The notes: generated by a model from the letters alone, not told the origin. A DNA stretch of 64,000 nucleotides from Amycolatopsis alba DSM 44262 (GCF_000384215.1 NZ_KB913032.1:5013602-5077601); one strand, 5' to 3'. Shown: positions 53,026 to 62,577, numbered from the stretch's first letter. Made by a program: numbers and translations.

Positions 53026-54552
53026 ATGCCGGAAACCGTACTTCTGGGGTCCGAACCGCTTCGGCCCGAACAGGTCGTCGCGGTCGCCCGTGACCACTCG
53101 CCCGTCGCGGTCAGCGAAGCCGCTGAGAAGAACCTCGCCGCGACGCGTCAGCACATCGACAACCTCGCCCACGCCGAGACGCCGACGTATGGCGTTTCGA
53201 CGGGCTTCGGTGCGCTCGCCACCAGGCACATCCCGCTGGAGAGCCGCACCGCGTTGCAGCGGTCGCTGATCCGGTCGCACGCGGCGGGCGCGGGCCCGGT
53301 CGTCGAGACCGAGGTCGTGCGCGCGCTGATGCTGCTGCGGCTCCGCACCCTCACCAGTGGGTACACCGGCGTCCGTCCGGGGACCGCGCAAGCGCTTGCG
53401 GCCCTGCTCAACGCCGGAATCACTCCGCTCGTTCACGAGTACGGCTCCCTCGGCTGCTCCGGCGATCTCGCGCCTCTGGCCGCTGTCGCACTCGCGCTGA
53501 TGGGGGAGGGCGAAGTCGAGTACAACGGCGAAGTCGTCCAGGCCGGCGTCGCGCTGAAGCACGCCGGGATCGAGCCGGTCGTTCTCGCGGAGAAGGAGGG
53601 CCTCGCCCTCACGAACGGGACCGACGGCATGCTCGGCATGCTCCTGCTGGCTGCTGCCGACCTGCGCAAGCTTCTTGACACGGCTGACATCACCGCGGCG
53701 ATGAGCGTCGAAGCGCTCCTCGGCACCGACCGCGCCTTCGCCGCCGACCTCCAGGCCCTGCGCCCGCACCCCGGACAGGCACGGAGCGCCCAGCGCATGT
53801 GGACGGCGCTTCAGGACTCGAAGATCGTCGAGAGTCACCGCGGCCCGGACTGCAACCGCGTCCAGGACGCGTACTCGCTGCGCTGCTCGCCGCAGGTGCA
53901 CGGCGGCGCACGGGACAGCCTCACGCACGCCGAACTCGTCGCCGAGCGTGAACTCCATTCCGCCGTCGACAACCCGGTCGTGCTGTCCGACGGCCGCGTC
54001 GAGTCGAACGGCAACTTCCACGGCGCCCCGGTCGCGTACGTGCTCGACTTCCTTGCCATCCCGCTCGCGGACGTCGCCAGCATCGCCGAGCGCCGCACCG
54101 ACCGGATGCTCGACAAGGCCCGCTCGCACGGTCTGCCGCCGTTCCTCGCGTTCGATCCCGGCGTCGATTCCGGCCACATGATCGCCCAGTACACGCAGGC
54201 CGCCGTGGTCAGCGAGCTCAAGCGCCTCGCCGTGCCGGCGTCGGTCGACTCGATCCCGAGCAGCGCCATGCAGGAGGACCACGTCTCCATGGGCTGGTCC
54301 GCCGCGCGCAAGCTGCGCAAGGCCGTCGAGGGCCTCAACACCGTCCTCGCCATCGAACTGCTCACCGCCGCGCGGGCACTCGACATGCGCGCGCCCCTGG
54401 TCCCGTCGCCGGTCACCGGCCGGGTCCGGGATCTCGTCCGCACCAAGGTCGAGGGCCCCGGCCCCGACCGTCACCTGGCGCCGGAGATCGCCGCCGCCGA
54501 AGAACTCGTCGCGTCGGGTGCCGTCCTCGCCGCGGCCCAACTGGAGGTCTGA
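53026..54552 (+). CDS. hutH: Histidine ammonia-lyase
   Basis: The 508-residue enzyme turns L-histidine into urocanate and ammonia, step one of the hut pathway. The MIO cofactor triad is Cys144-Ser145-Gly146 ('[17 protein letters not shown]') rather than the usual Ala-Ser-Gly. '[11 protein letters not shown]' and '[15 protein letters not shown]' are other HAL/PAL signatures. Start at ATG 53026 is chosen; ATG 53005 would add seven residues. It leads an operon of five genes with short gaps or overlaps. Confidence 0.95.
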   Translation: MPETVLLGSEPLRPEQVVAVARDHSPVAVSEAAEKNLAATRQHIDNLAHAETPTYGVSTGFGALATRHIPLESRTALQRSLIRSHAAGAGPVVETEVVRALMLLRLRTLTSGYTGVRPGTAQALAALLNAGITPLVHEYGSLGCSGDLAPLAAVALALMGEGEVEYNGEVVQAGVALKHAGIEPVVLAEKEGLALTNGTDGMLGMLLLAAADLRKLLDTADITAAMSVEALLGTDRAFAADLQALRPHPGQARSAQRMWTALQDSKIVESHRGPDCNRVQDAYSLRCSPQVHGGARDSLTHAELVAERELHSAVDNPVVLSDGRVESNGNFHGAPVAYVLDFLAIPLADVASIAERRTDRMLDKARSHGLPPFLAFDPGVDSGHMIAQYTQAAVVSELKRLAVPASVDSIPSSAMQEDHVSMGWSAARKLRKAVEGLNTVLAIELLTAARALDMRAPLVPSPVTGRVRDLVRTKVEGPGPDRHLAPEIAAAEELVASGAVLAAAQLEV

Positions 54553-54556
54553 GCCC

Positions 54557-56209
54557 ATGACCCGCACGGTCCGTGCCGCCCGAGGCACCACGCTCACCGC
54601 GAAGAACTGGCAGACCGAAGCCGCGTTGCGGATGTTCCACAACAACCTCGACCCCGAGGTCGCCGAGCGCCCGGAGGACCTCGTCGTCTACGGCGGCACC
54701 GGCAAGGCCGCCCGCAACTGGGCCAGCTTCGACGCGATCACCCGCGAACTGACCACTTTGGAAGCTGACGAGACGCTGCTCGTCCAGTCCGGCAAGCCGG
54801 TCGGCGTGTTCCGCACGCACGAATGGGCGCCGCGCGTGCTCATCGCGAACTCCAACCTCGTCGGCGACTGGGCGACCTGGCCGGAATTCCGCCGCCTGGA
54901 AGCACAGGGCCTGACCATGTACGGCCAGATGACCGCGGGGTCCTGGATCTACATCGGCACGCAGGGAATCCTGCAGGGCACCTACGAAACCTTCGCCGCT
55001 GTCGCCAAGAAGCGCTTCGGTGGCAGCCTCAAGGGCACGCTCACCGTCACCGCCGGCCTCGGTGGCATGGGCGGCGCGCAGCCGCTGGCCGTCACGATGA
55101 ACGACGGCGTCGCGCTCGTCATCGAATGCGACCCTCAGCGTGCCCACCGCCGCGTCGAGACCCGCTACCTCGACGAGGTCGCCGACGACCTCGATGACGC
55201 GATCCGCCGGGTGGAGGCCGCCAAGAAGGAGAAGCGCGCGCTGTCCGTCGGTGTCGTCGGGAACGCGGCCGAGGTGCTGCCGGAGCTGCTGCGCCGCGGT
55301 GTCGAGGTCGACATCGTCACCGATCAGACCTCCGCGCACGACCCGCTTTCCTACCTGCCCAAGGGTGTCGGCGTCGACGAGTGGCAGGATTACGCGGACA
55401 AGAAGCCCGACGAGTTCACCGAACGCGCCCGTGAGTCGATGGCGGAGCACGTCGAAGCGATGCTCGGCTTCCTCGACAAGGGCGCCGAGGTCTTCGACTA
55501 CGGCAACTCGCTGCGCGGCGAGGCGAAACTCGGCGGCTGCGAGCGCGCGTTCGACTTCCCTGGATTCGTGCCCGCCTACATCCGCCCGCTGTTCTGCGAG
55601 GGCAACGGCCCGTTCCGCTGGGCGGCGCTGTCGGGCGACCCCGAGGACATCGCGGCCACCGACCGCGCGATGCTGGAACTGTTCCCGGAGAACGAATCCC
55701 TCGCGCGCTGGATCAAACTGGCCGGTGAACGCGTCGCCTTCCAGGGCCTTCCGTCGCGGATCTGCTGGCTCGGCTACGGCGAGCGGCACCTCGCGGGCCT
55801 GCGGTTCAACGAGATGGTCGCCAGCGGTGAGCTGAAGGCGCCGGTCGTCATCGGCCGCGACCACCTCGACTCGGGCAGTGTGGCCTCGCCGTACCGCGAG
55901 ACCGAGGGCATGGCCGACGGCTCCGACGCGATCGCCGACTGGCCGTTGCTGAACGCGCTGGTCAACACCTCCTCGGGAGCCAGCTGGGTGTCGATCCACC
56001 ACGGTGGCGGGGTCGGCATGGGCCGCTCCATCCACGCGGGCCAGGTCAGCGTCGCCGACGGAACCCTGCTGGCCGCGCAGAAACTCGAGCGCGTGCTCAC
56101 CAACGACCCTGGCATGGGCGTCATCCGGCACGTCGACGCCGGCTACGACCGCGCCGCCGACGTCGCCGACGAACGCGGTGTGCGCGTGCCGATGCGGGAC
56201 GCCGAGTGA
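54557..56209 (+). CDS. hutU: Urocanate hydratase
   Basis: The 550-residue enzyme turns urocanate into imidazolone propionate using tightly bound NAD+ as electrophile. Visible are '[18 protein letters not shown]', '[20 protein letters not shown]', '[20 protein letters not shown]' and '[20 protein letters not shown]', all strongly conserved in the family. Length is typical. It begins 4 nt after the hutH stop and overlaps the next gene by 4 nt (GTGA). Confidence 0.96.
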   Translation: MTRTVRAARGTTLTAKNWQTEAALRMFHNNLDPEVAERPEDLVVYGGTGKAARNWASFDAITRELTTLEADETLLVQSGKPVGVFRTHEWAPRVLIANSNLVGDWATWPEFRRLEAQGLTMYGQMTAGSWIYIGTQGILQGTYETFAAVAKKRFGGSLKGTLTVTAGLGGMGGAQPLAVTMNDGVALVIECDPQRAHRRVETRYLDEVADDLDDAIRRVEAAKKEKRALSVGVVGNAAEVLPELLRRGVEVDIVTDQTSAHDPLSYLPKGVGVDEWQDYADKKPDEFTERARESMAEHVEAMLGFLDKGAEVFDYGNSLRGEAKLGGCERAFDFPGFVPAYIRPLFCEGNGPFRWAALSGDPEDIAATDRAMLELFPENESLARWIKLAGERVAFQGLPSRICWLGYGERHLAGLRFNEMVASGELKAPVVIGRDHLDSGSVASPYRETEGMADGSDAIADWPLLNALVNTSSGASWVSIHHGGGVGMGRSIHAGQVSVADGTLLAAQKLERVLTNDPGMGVIRHVDAGYDRAADVADERGVRVPMRDAE

Positions 56210-57402
56210 CCGCGTCCTCACTGCTGGCGCAGATCTCGGACGTCGGCCGCGACCCGAAGCGCGGCGGCTACTCCCGCCATGCCTTCGACGCGGCCGAAAC
56301 CGAGCTGCGCGCGTGGTTCGTCGAACGCGCCGGACGGCTGGGACTCGGGGTCGAGACCGATCGCAACGGCAACATCTGGGCCTGGTGGGGCACCCCCGGC
56401 CCGGACGCGGTCGTCACCGGGAGCCATCTCGACTCGGTTCCCGGCGGTGGCGCCTTCGACGGCCCGCTCGGGGTCGCGAGCGCGCTCGACGCGGTGGAGA
56501 TCTTGCAGGCCAAGGGATTCCGCCCCGCCAAGCCGTTCGCCGTCGTGGTCTTCGCCGAGGAGGAAGGCGGCCGCTTCGGCGTGCCGTGCCTCGGCTCGCG
56601 GCTGCTGACCGGGACCATCGACGCGGACAAGGCGCGTGGCCTGCGTGACCCCGACGGCGTCACGTTCGCGGAAGCGGCGGCGAAATCCGGCCTCGATCCC
56701 GAACGCGTCGGCCGCGACTCCGAACGGCTCGGCCTGATCGGGCGGTTCCTCGAACTGCATGTCGAGCAGGGGCGCGGGCTGATCGACCTCGGTTCACCGG
56801 TCGCCGTCGGCAATACGGTGATCGCACACGGACGGTGGCGATTCTCCTTCCAGGGACAGGGAAACCACGCCGGTGCGACGCTGATCGGCGATCGCCGGGA
56901 CCCGATGATCCCGGCGGCCGAGACCGTCCTTGCCGTGCGGAAACTGGCGAAGGCGACTTCCGACGCCAGGGCCACGGTCGGCAGGCTCGTGCCGGTCCCC
57001 GGCGGGACCAACGTCATCGCGTCCACTGTGGACCTCTGGCTGGACGCGCGGGTGCCTGGTACGAATACGCCCGAACTGGTCGCGGAGATCGCAAAACTGG
57101 CCGAAGATGCGGCTGGGCAGGAGGGTTGCCGCGTCGAGGTGACCAGGGAGTCGTACTCCGACGACGTGATCTTCGACGACGCGCTGCGCCGCGACCTGGG
57201 CACCTGGCTGGGCGGACCGCCGGAGCTGCCGACCGGGGCCGGGCACGACGCGGCGATCCTCGCCGGATTCGTTCCGTCCGGGATGCTTTACGTGCGCAAT
57301 CCGACCGGGATCAGTCACTCCCCGGAGGAGTTCTCGGAAGCGGAGGACGTCGATCACGGCGCCCGTGCGCTCGCGGACGTCCTGGAGAAACTGGCGGCAT
57401 GA
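56206..57402 (+). CDS. M20-family amidohydrolase, allantoate/carbamoyl-amino-acid type
   Basis: The 398-residue enzyme has the binuclear-zinc motifs of the M20 Zea family: '[20 protein letters not shown]', '[18 protein letters not shown]', '[10 protein letters not shown]' and '[17 protein letters not shown]'. By sequence it would be called allantoate amidohydrolase or N-carbamoyl-amino-acid hydrolase. It sits between hutU and hutF, overlapping both by 4 nt, with no HutG-type deformylase in the window. I infer it may hydrolyse N-formyl-L-glutamate, the HutF product. Confidence 0.9.
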   Translation: MTASSLLAQISDVGRDPKRGGYSRHAFDAAETELRAWFVERAGRLGLGVETDRNGNIWAWWGTPGPDAVVTGSHLDSVPGGGAFDGPLGVASALDAVEILQAKGFRPAKPFAVVVFAEEEGGRFGVPCLGSRLLTGTIDADKARGLRDPDGVTFAEAAAKSGLDPERVGRDSERLGLIGRFLELHVEQGRGLIDLGSPVAVGNTVIAHGRWRFSFQGQGNHAGATLIGDRRDPMIPAAETVLAVRKLAKATSDARATVGRLVPVPGGTNVIASTVDLWLDARVPGTNTPELVAEIAKLAEDAAGQEGCRVEVTRESYSDDVIFDDALRRDLGTWLGGPPELPTGAGHDAAILAGFVPSGMLYVRNPTGISHSPEEFSEAEDVDHGARALADVLEKLAA

Positions 57403-58703
57403 CGACATACTGGTGTGAACGGGCCTGGCTGCCGGACGGGATAGCCGATGCCGTCCGGATCGAGGTCGACGGCGGGAAGATCACCTCCGTGACAGCGAAC
57501 GCGCCTCGTGCAGGGACCGTCCTGAATGGACTGACCTTGCCGGGATTCGCCAACGGGCATTCGCACGCGTTCCATCGTGCGCTTCGCGGCCGGACGCATC
57601 ACGATCGCGGGACGTTCTGGACGTGGCGCGAGCGGATGTACTCGCTCGCGTCCCGGCTGGATCCGGATTCGTACCATCGTCTGGCGCGCGGGGTCTACGC
57701 CGAGATGGTGCTGGCCGGCTACACGAGTGTCGGCGAGTTCCACTACCTGCACCACGCGCCGGGCGGAAAGCCTTACGCCGAGCCGAACGCGATGGGTGAG
57801 GCGCTGCGGCAGGCCGCCGCGGACGCCGGGATCCGGCTCACTCTCCTCGACACGTGCTACCTGGCGGGTGGCATCGGCGTCGAGCCGGACGAGGTGCAGC
57901 AGCGCTTCTCCGACGGTTCCGCTGCGAAGTGGGCGCAACGAGTCGGCGAAATGCGTGAGGGGGAGACGTTCCGGGTGGGCGGCGCGATCCATTCGGTGCG
58001 TGCCGTTCCCGAGGATCAACTGTCCGAAGTGGACAACGGGACGCCCGAGGATCGGCCGCTGCACATCCACCTTTCCGAGCAGCGGGCCGAGAACGAACAG
58101 TGCATGGCGGCCTATCACTGGACTCCGACGGGGCTGCTCTGGGACAACGGAGTACTCACCGATCGGCTCACCGCGGTGCACGCGACGCACCTGACAGCGG
58201 GCGACATCAAATGGCTCGGTGAGGCGCGAAGCCGTGCTTGTTTCTGCCCGACGACCGAGCGGGATCTCGGCGACGGGATCGGCCCGGCGCGCACTCTGCT
58301 GGACGCGGGGGTGCGGCTGTCCCTCGGCAGCGACAGCAATGCGGTCGTCGACGCGTTCGAGGAGACCAGAGCACTGGAACTGAACGAGCGGCTCGCCAGC
58401 GAGCAGCGCGGCCGGTTCACCGCGGAGGAACTGCTCGGGGCGGCGACCGATCACGGCGCGGTCGGCTGGGACGAAGTCGGCGAACTGGCTCCGGGAGCGG
58501 GCGCGGACCTGGTCACGGTCGGCCTCGGGTCGGTGCGGACCGCCGGGATCGAGCCGTCAGGTGTTGTCTTCGCGGCTTCCGGCGCGGATGTCCGGGATGT
58601 CGTGGTCGCCGGGCGGGAGATCGTCCGCGGTGGCGTGCATCAGCTGATCGACCGGCCGGAAACGGTCTTGGCCAAGGAGATCGAGGCATTGTGGCAGTCC
58701 TGA
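57399..58703 (+). CDS. hutF: Formimidoylglutamate deiminase
   Basis: The 434-residue amidohydrolase-superfamily enzyme releases ammonia from N-formimino-L-glutamate to give N-formyl-L-glutamate. Metal ligands are in 'FANGHSHAFHRALRG', 'HIHLSEQRAENEQCMAAY' and 'LGSDSNAVVDAFEETRAL'. HutF-type 'GTFWTWRERMYSLASRLDP' identifies it within the family. The ATG overlaps the preceding stop (ATGA). Confidence 0.94.
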   Translation: MTTYWCERAWLPDGIADAVRIEVDGGKITSVTANAPRAGTVLNGLTLPGFANGHSHAFHRALRGRTHHDRGTFWTWRERMYSLASRLDPDSYHRLARGVYAEMVLAGYTSVGEFHYLHHAPGGKPYAEPNAMGEALRQAAADAGIRLTLLDTCYLAGGIGVEPDEVQQRFSDGSAAKWAQRVGEMREGETFRVGGAIHSVRAVPEDQLSEVDNGTPEDRPLHIHLSEQRAENEQCMAAYHWTPTGLLWDNGVLTDRLTAVHATHLTAGDIKWLGEARSRACFCPTTERDLGDGIGPARTLLDAGVRLSLGSDSNAVVDAFEETRALELNERLASEQRGRFTAEELLGAATDHGAVGWDEVGELAPGAGADLVTVGLGSVRTAGIEPSGVVFAASGADVRDVVVAGREIVRGGVHQLIDRPETVLAKEIEALWQS

Positions 58704-59857
58704 TCACGGGTATCGGCGAGCTCACCACGAACGACGCCGAGCTGGGCAAGCTCCGCGACGCGGCGGTCGTCGTCGACGGCGAAGCGATCGCGTGGGTCGG
58801 CCCGGCGGCGGACGCGCCCGACGCGGACGAGCGGATCGACGTCGACGGCCGTGCGGTGCTGCCCGGCTGGGTGGACAGCCACACACACCTGGTGTTCGCC
58901 GGGGACCGCACCGCCGAGTTCGAAGCGCGGATGGCCGGGAAGGCCTACAGCGCCGGAGGGATCGCGGTCACCGTCAATGCGACGCGGGCGGCTTCCGACG
59001 AGGAGCTGGCGGCGAACTTGCGGCGTCACGTCGACGAGGCGGCGAAGCAGGGCACGACGTGTCTGGAGACGAAGACCGGGTACGGGCTCAACGTCGAAGA
59101 CGAGGTGCGTTCGGCGCGGATCGCCGCTGCCGTCGCCGACGAGGTCACGTTCCTCGGCGCGCATCTGGTGCCGCCGGGTGCGGACGCGGAGTCGTATGTG
59201 GACCTGGTGTGCGGCGACATGCTCGATGCCGTGGCTCCGCTCGTGCGGTGGGCGGATGTGTTCTGTGAGACCGGCGCGTTCGACGAGGCGCAGTCCGGGC
59301 GGGTGCTGAAGGCGGCGCGGGAACGCGGGCTCGGGCTGCGGGTGCACGGGAACCAGCTCGGGGAGGGGCCGGGAGTTCGGCTCGCGGTCGAGCTGGGCGC
59401 GGCGAGTGTCGACCATTGCACGTACCTGAGCGAAGCGGACCTAGAGGCTCTCGCCGCTTCGGAGACCGTCGCGACCTTGCTGCCCGCGTGTGACCTGTCG
59501 ACTCGCCAGCCGTTGGCGCCGGCGCGGCGGCTGCTGGACGCGGGGGCGACGGTCGCGCTGGCCAGCAACGCGAACCCTGGCAGTTCGTACACGACGTCGA
59601 TGGCGTTCTGCGTCACGACCGCGGTGCTGCAGATGCGGATGACGATCGACGAGGCAGTGTGGTCGGCGACGGCGGGCGGCGCTCGCGCGCTTCGGCGTGA
59701 CGATGTCGGCTTCGTGCGGCCTGGAGCGCGTGCTGACCTTCAGGTGCTGGAGGCACCTTCGACGACGCATCTCGCGTACCGGCCCGGAGTGCCGCTGACG
59801 GCCGCTGTGTGGCGACGCGGGGAGCTTCTGACCTGCGGTTTCGCGGCAAAGCGATAG
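58691..59857 (+). CDS. hutI: Imidazolonepropionase
   Basis: The 388-residue metal-dependent amidohydrolase opens imidazolone-5-propionate to N-formiminoglutamate. Landmarks are 'LPGWVDSHTHLVFAGDRTAE' with the H-x-H, 'TCLETKTGYGLNVEDEVR', 'GLRVHGNQLGEGPGVRLA' and 'VALASNANPGSSYTTSM'. The GTG start lies inside the hutF 3' end (13-nt overlap). The stop codon TAG is part of a right half-site of the dispersed repeat (GCGATAGC), so the repeat forms the end of the gene. Confidence 0.94.
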   Translation: MAVLITGIGELTTNDAELGKLRDAAVVVDGEAIAWVGPAADAPDADERIDVDGRAVLPGWVDSHTHLVFAGDRTAEFEARMAGKAYSAGGIAVTVNATRAASDEELAANLRRHVDEAAKQGTTCLETKTGYGLNVEDEVRSARIAAAVADEVTFLGAHLVPPGADAESYVDLVCGDMLDAVAPLVRWADVFCETGAFDEAQSGRVLKAARERGLGLRVHGNQLGEGPGVRLAVELGAASVDHCTYLSEADLEALAASETVATLLPACDLSTRQPLAPARRLLDAGATVALASNANPGSSYTTSMAFCVTTAVLQMRMTIDEAVWSATAGGARALRRDDVGFVRPGARADLQVLEAPSTTHLAYRPGVPLTAAVWRRGELLTCGFAAKR

Positions 59858-59872
59858 CAAAGGTCCCTTGCT
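59851..59872. repeat. Dispersed palindromic repeat, solo right half at hutI stop
   Basis: GCGATAGCAAAGGTCCCTTG starts at 59851 and carries the hutI stop codon TAG (59855-59857). No left partner is present. Confidence 0.85.
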
Positions 59873-59882
59873 CCCCCTGCGG

Positions 59883-60641
59883 TCAGGAGGCTTGGTCGAG
59901 GGTCTCCTCGACGCGTTCGCGAAGTGCGGGCGGGAGTTCGTCGAGCAAGTGGGACCACTGCTCGACGCGCTTCTCGCTCAGATGGGTGAGCAGGTCGAGC
60001 ACCGGCGCCCACAGGTCCTCGTCGGCGGCCGCGACCTGCAGGAGGCCGCGGAACCGGGCTTCGGAGAGCAGCCCGAGGACGTGATCGATCCGGCTCTTGT
60101 CGTCGAGGACGAACGCGATCCGGATCAGCGCTTCGTCGCCGATGACGCCGAGGGCCCTTCGCACTGTCGGATCGGGAAGGTGGCCGACGAACCGGCCGAC
60201 GGTGATCCAGTCCTCGCGGCGCACCAGTTCCCCGGCGACCGCGACGACGGTGTCGAGCGGGATGCGCGCGATGATCGCGCTCGCCCGGCGCGGGTCCAGT
60301 TCGGCCGCGACGTCGGACAGGAACTGCGGCTTCAGTCGCTTCGCGACGTCAACGCCACGGGAGACGTCCACGAGCCCGGCGATCCGCGCGCACAGAAGCG
60401 GGCCGAAGACCTTCTCGGCGATCTTCGCGAGGATCGGGCTCGGGACGAGCTTGCTCGCCATCGCCATCCGCTCGAGAGCGGCGCGGTTGGCGTCGAACAG
60501 GGTGTTCGTGACCTGCTCGCGGAACGTCTGGAGCTCGGCCGCGTCCACGTTCTCCAGGTAGGACAGTCGCTCAGGGGTGGTGCCGAGGACACGGGCGAGT
60601 TTGAGGATCTCCGCCTGCGAAGCGAAGTTTTCGGTGGTCAC
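59883..60641 (-). CDS. Hypothetical protein with MgtE-N-like helical repeats
   Basis: The 252-residue protein has repeated short helical units resembling the MgtE intracellular N-terminal domain: 'LSDVAAELDPRRASAIIARI', 'RFVGHLPDPTVRRALGVIGD', 'HVLGLLSEARFRGLLQVAAA'. No membrane helices follow, so it is not a magnesium channel. The GTG start overlaps the stop of the 69-residue gene upstream (GTGA), making a two-gene operon convergent with hut. Function unknown. Confidence 0.78.
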   Translation of the reverse strand: MTTENFASQAEILKLARVLGTTPERLSYLENVDAAELQTFREQVTNTLFDANRAALERMAMASKLVPSPILAKIAEKVFGPLLCARIAGLVDVSRGVDVAKRLKPQFLSDVAAELDPRRASAIIARIPLDTVVAVAGELVRREDWITVGRFVGHLPDPTVRRALGVIGDEALIRIAFVLDDKSRIDHVLGLLSEARFRGLLQVAAADEDLWAPVLDLLTHLSEKRVEQWSHLLDELPPALRERVEETLDQAS

Positions 60642-60847
60642 AGGCCCACCACCTTGCGGATGGTGCCGCGCAGAAGCGCGGGTACGTACTTCAGGCCCTC
60701 TTCGCCCGCTTCGGCCAAGGCTTTGGCCTGGCGGTGGCGCGCATCGCGCAACGCGTCGGAGAGGTCCTGTTTTTCGTTGTCGGCCAGCGCTTCGATGCCT
60801 GCCGGGACAGGACCGCCTAGCTGGCCGGTGAGTGTGCGCTCGGCCAT
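60638..60847 (-). CDS. Small hypothetical protein
   Basis: The 69-residue protein is polar and helical ('ADNEKQDLSDALRDARHRQA') with an amphipathic C-terminus ending 'LRGTIRKVVGL'. No known domain. It overlaps the MgtE-N-like gene by 4 nt and diverges from the downstream histidine kinase. Confidence 0.7.
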   Translation of the reverse strand: MAERTLTGQLGGPVPAGIEALADNEKQDLSDALRDARHRQAKALAEAGEEGLKYVPALLRGTIRKVVGL

Positions 60848-60890
60848 GGTCGATCATCATGCCTCATGAATCCGGCGGAGACCCGATGAT

Positions 60891-60909
60891 CGGGGGACCT
60901 TTACTTTCG
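60891..60909. repeat. Degenerate left half of the dispersed repeat
   Basis: CGGGGGACCTTTACTTTCG departs from the family at the last few bases (ACTTTCG for GCTATCG). It lies in the divergent gap before the histidine kinase. Confidence 0.65.
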
Positions 60910-60937
60910 TCCATGGCGGACGGCTCAACGCGACTTG

Positions 60938-60943
60938 TAGCGT
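60938..60943 (+). promoter_or_regulatory. Putative -10 hexamer of a leaderless kinase mRNA
   Basis: TAGCGT ends 8 nt before the GTG at 60952. It favours that start over the ATG at 60913. Confidence 0.45.
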
Positions 60944-60951
60944 CCAGGCCT

Positions 60952-62577
60952 GTGAAAGACGTGGAGGAGCCTGTGCGGCGCGCGCGACGGCTGATCATGG
61001 ACGTCGCCCTGTGGCTCGGGCTCTGCGGCTGGGTGGTCATCGACGCCGGATCCAGCACGCGGAAGTGGGAACTGCTCGCCGGGCTCACCGCGACCACGGC
61101 CGCGATCGCCCTGTCACGCCGGTATCCGCTGGTCTCACTCGGGATCGCGATGGTCGCCAGCTTCGTCGTCATGGGCAGCTTCGGTGGCCGGGTGCCGATC
61201 TGGGAAGGGTTCGTGCTGGTCGCGGTGAGCTACCTCGCCGGGTACCGGCAGCCGGTCGCGAAGCCGATGTTGCGCCTCTTCACCGTCGTTTCCGTGGTCG
61301 CGGTCCCCGTCGCGCTGGCGTGGAGCAAGGACGGGTTCGCGTCCTGGGGTGCCCTGCTCGGAGTGCTGGTCTTCGCGTCGGTGACGCCGTGGCTGATGGG
61401 CCGGTACATCCGGCAGCGTGAAGACATGGCGCGCGACGGCTGGCGCCGCGCGGAGGAGATGGAGAGCCGTCAGCGGCTCGTCGCCGACCGTGCGCGGCTG
61501 CGCGAGCGCACCCGGATCGCCAGCGACATGCACGACTCACTGGGTCACGAGCTGAGCCTCATCGCGGTGCGCGCGGCGGCGCTGGAGGTCGCGGGCGGGC
61601 TCGACGAGCCTCAGCAGCAGGCCGCGGGCGAGCTGCGGCAGAGCGCCGCGACGGCGACCGAGCGGCTGCGCGAGATCATCGGCGTCCTGCGCGAGGACGA
61701 CGCGCCGACCGAACCGGTGCACGAGAGCATCGACGACCTGCTCGACCGCGCCCGAGCCTCGGGCGTGCTGATCGATTCCTCCGTGGACGGCCCGGTGGAC
61801 GGTGAACCGCGGATGGTCGACCGCGCCGCCTATCGCGTGGTCCAGGAATCGGTCACGAACGTGGTGAAGCACGCGCCCGGTGCCGCCGTCACCGTCCGGG
61901 TCGTGCGTTCGACGGGGCGGACGGACGTCGTGGTCACCAACGCCCCGCCCCCCGCGGGGCCGCTGCCGGGAAGGACTTCGGGCAAACGCGGGTTGATCGG
62001 CCTTCGCGAGCGGGTCCGGCTGGTCGGCGGGACCTTGCGGGCGGGCCCCCACGACGGCGGATTCGAGGTCAGCGCGACCTTGCCGCACGACGCGGCGCCG
62101 TCGGAGGAATCGCCGGAGAGCCAGGCGGCGATGGACGCCGAGGTCGGACAGTCGATTTCGGCCAGGGAACTGGAACGCGCCCGGCGTGACGTCCGGCGCA
62201 GCCTGATCCAGGCGATCGTCGTGCCGATCGGGCTCTTCGGCGTGGTGGTCGCGATCAGCGGGAGCGTGTTCCTCGTCCAGTGGTACCGCTCCGTACTCGT
62301 CGGCGCGGACTACGAGCGCCTGCGGCCGGGCCAGACGCGGGCCGAGATCGCGGCCGTCCTGCCCGGCGGGCAGCGGATCGCGCGGCCACGCGTGGTGGAA
62401 CCGCCGGTGCCTGCCGGAGCGACATGCGAGTACTACGGCACCGAGCGCACCGTGTTCAACTTGGACTACGAGGCCTATCGGCTGTGCTTCACCGGCGGGA
62501 AACTCGTGTCGAAGGACTTGATCAGTGAAGACGAGCAAAGGGGGAACCCGGATGATCCGGGTGGTGCTGGCCGATGA
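60952..62577 (+). CDS. Sensor histidine kinase with C-terminal membrane/extracytoplasmic domain
   Basis: The 541-residue protein has five or six N-terminal helices, then HisKA_3 'RIASDMHDSLGHELSLIAVR' (phospho-acceptor His194). A GHKL ATPase domain follows ('VVQESVTNVVKHAPG', 'GLIGLRERVRLVGG'). Unusually, a further helix ('IVVPIGLFGVVVAISGSVFL', about 417-442) and an about 80-residue outer domain ('YERLRPGQTRAEIAAVLPGG') follow the ATPase. The last part resembles BamE/SmpA-like folds. The response regulator overlaps the 3' end by 26 nt. Confidence 0.87.
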   Translation: MKDVEEPVRRARRLIMDVALWLGLCGWVVIDAGSSTRKWELLAGLTATTAAIALSRRYPLVSLGIAMVASFVVMGSFGGRVPIWEGFVLVAVSYLAGYRQPVAKPMLRLFTVVSVVAVPVALAWSKDGFASWGALLGVLVFASVTPWLMGRYIRQREDMARDGWRRAEEMESRQRLVADRARLRERTRIASDMHDSLGHELSLIAVRAAALEVAGGLDEPQQQAAGELRQSAATATERLREIIGVLREDDAPTEPVHESIDDLLDRARASGVLIDSSVDGPVDGEPRMVDRAAYRVVQESVTNVVKHAPGAAVTVRVVRSTGRTDVVVTNAPPPAGPLPGRTSGKRGLIGLRERVRLVGGTLRAGPHDGGFEVSATLPHDAAPSEESPESQAAMDAEVGQSISARELERARRDVRRSLIQAIVVPIGLFGVVVAISGSVFLVQWYRSVLVGADYERLRPGQTRAEIAAVLPGGQRIARPRVVEPPVPAGATCEYYGTERTVFNLDYEAYRLCFTGGKLVSKDLISEDEQRGNPDDPGGAGR

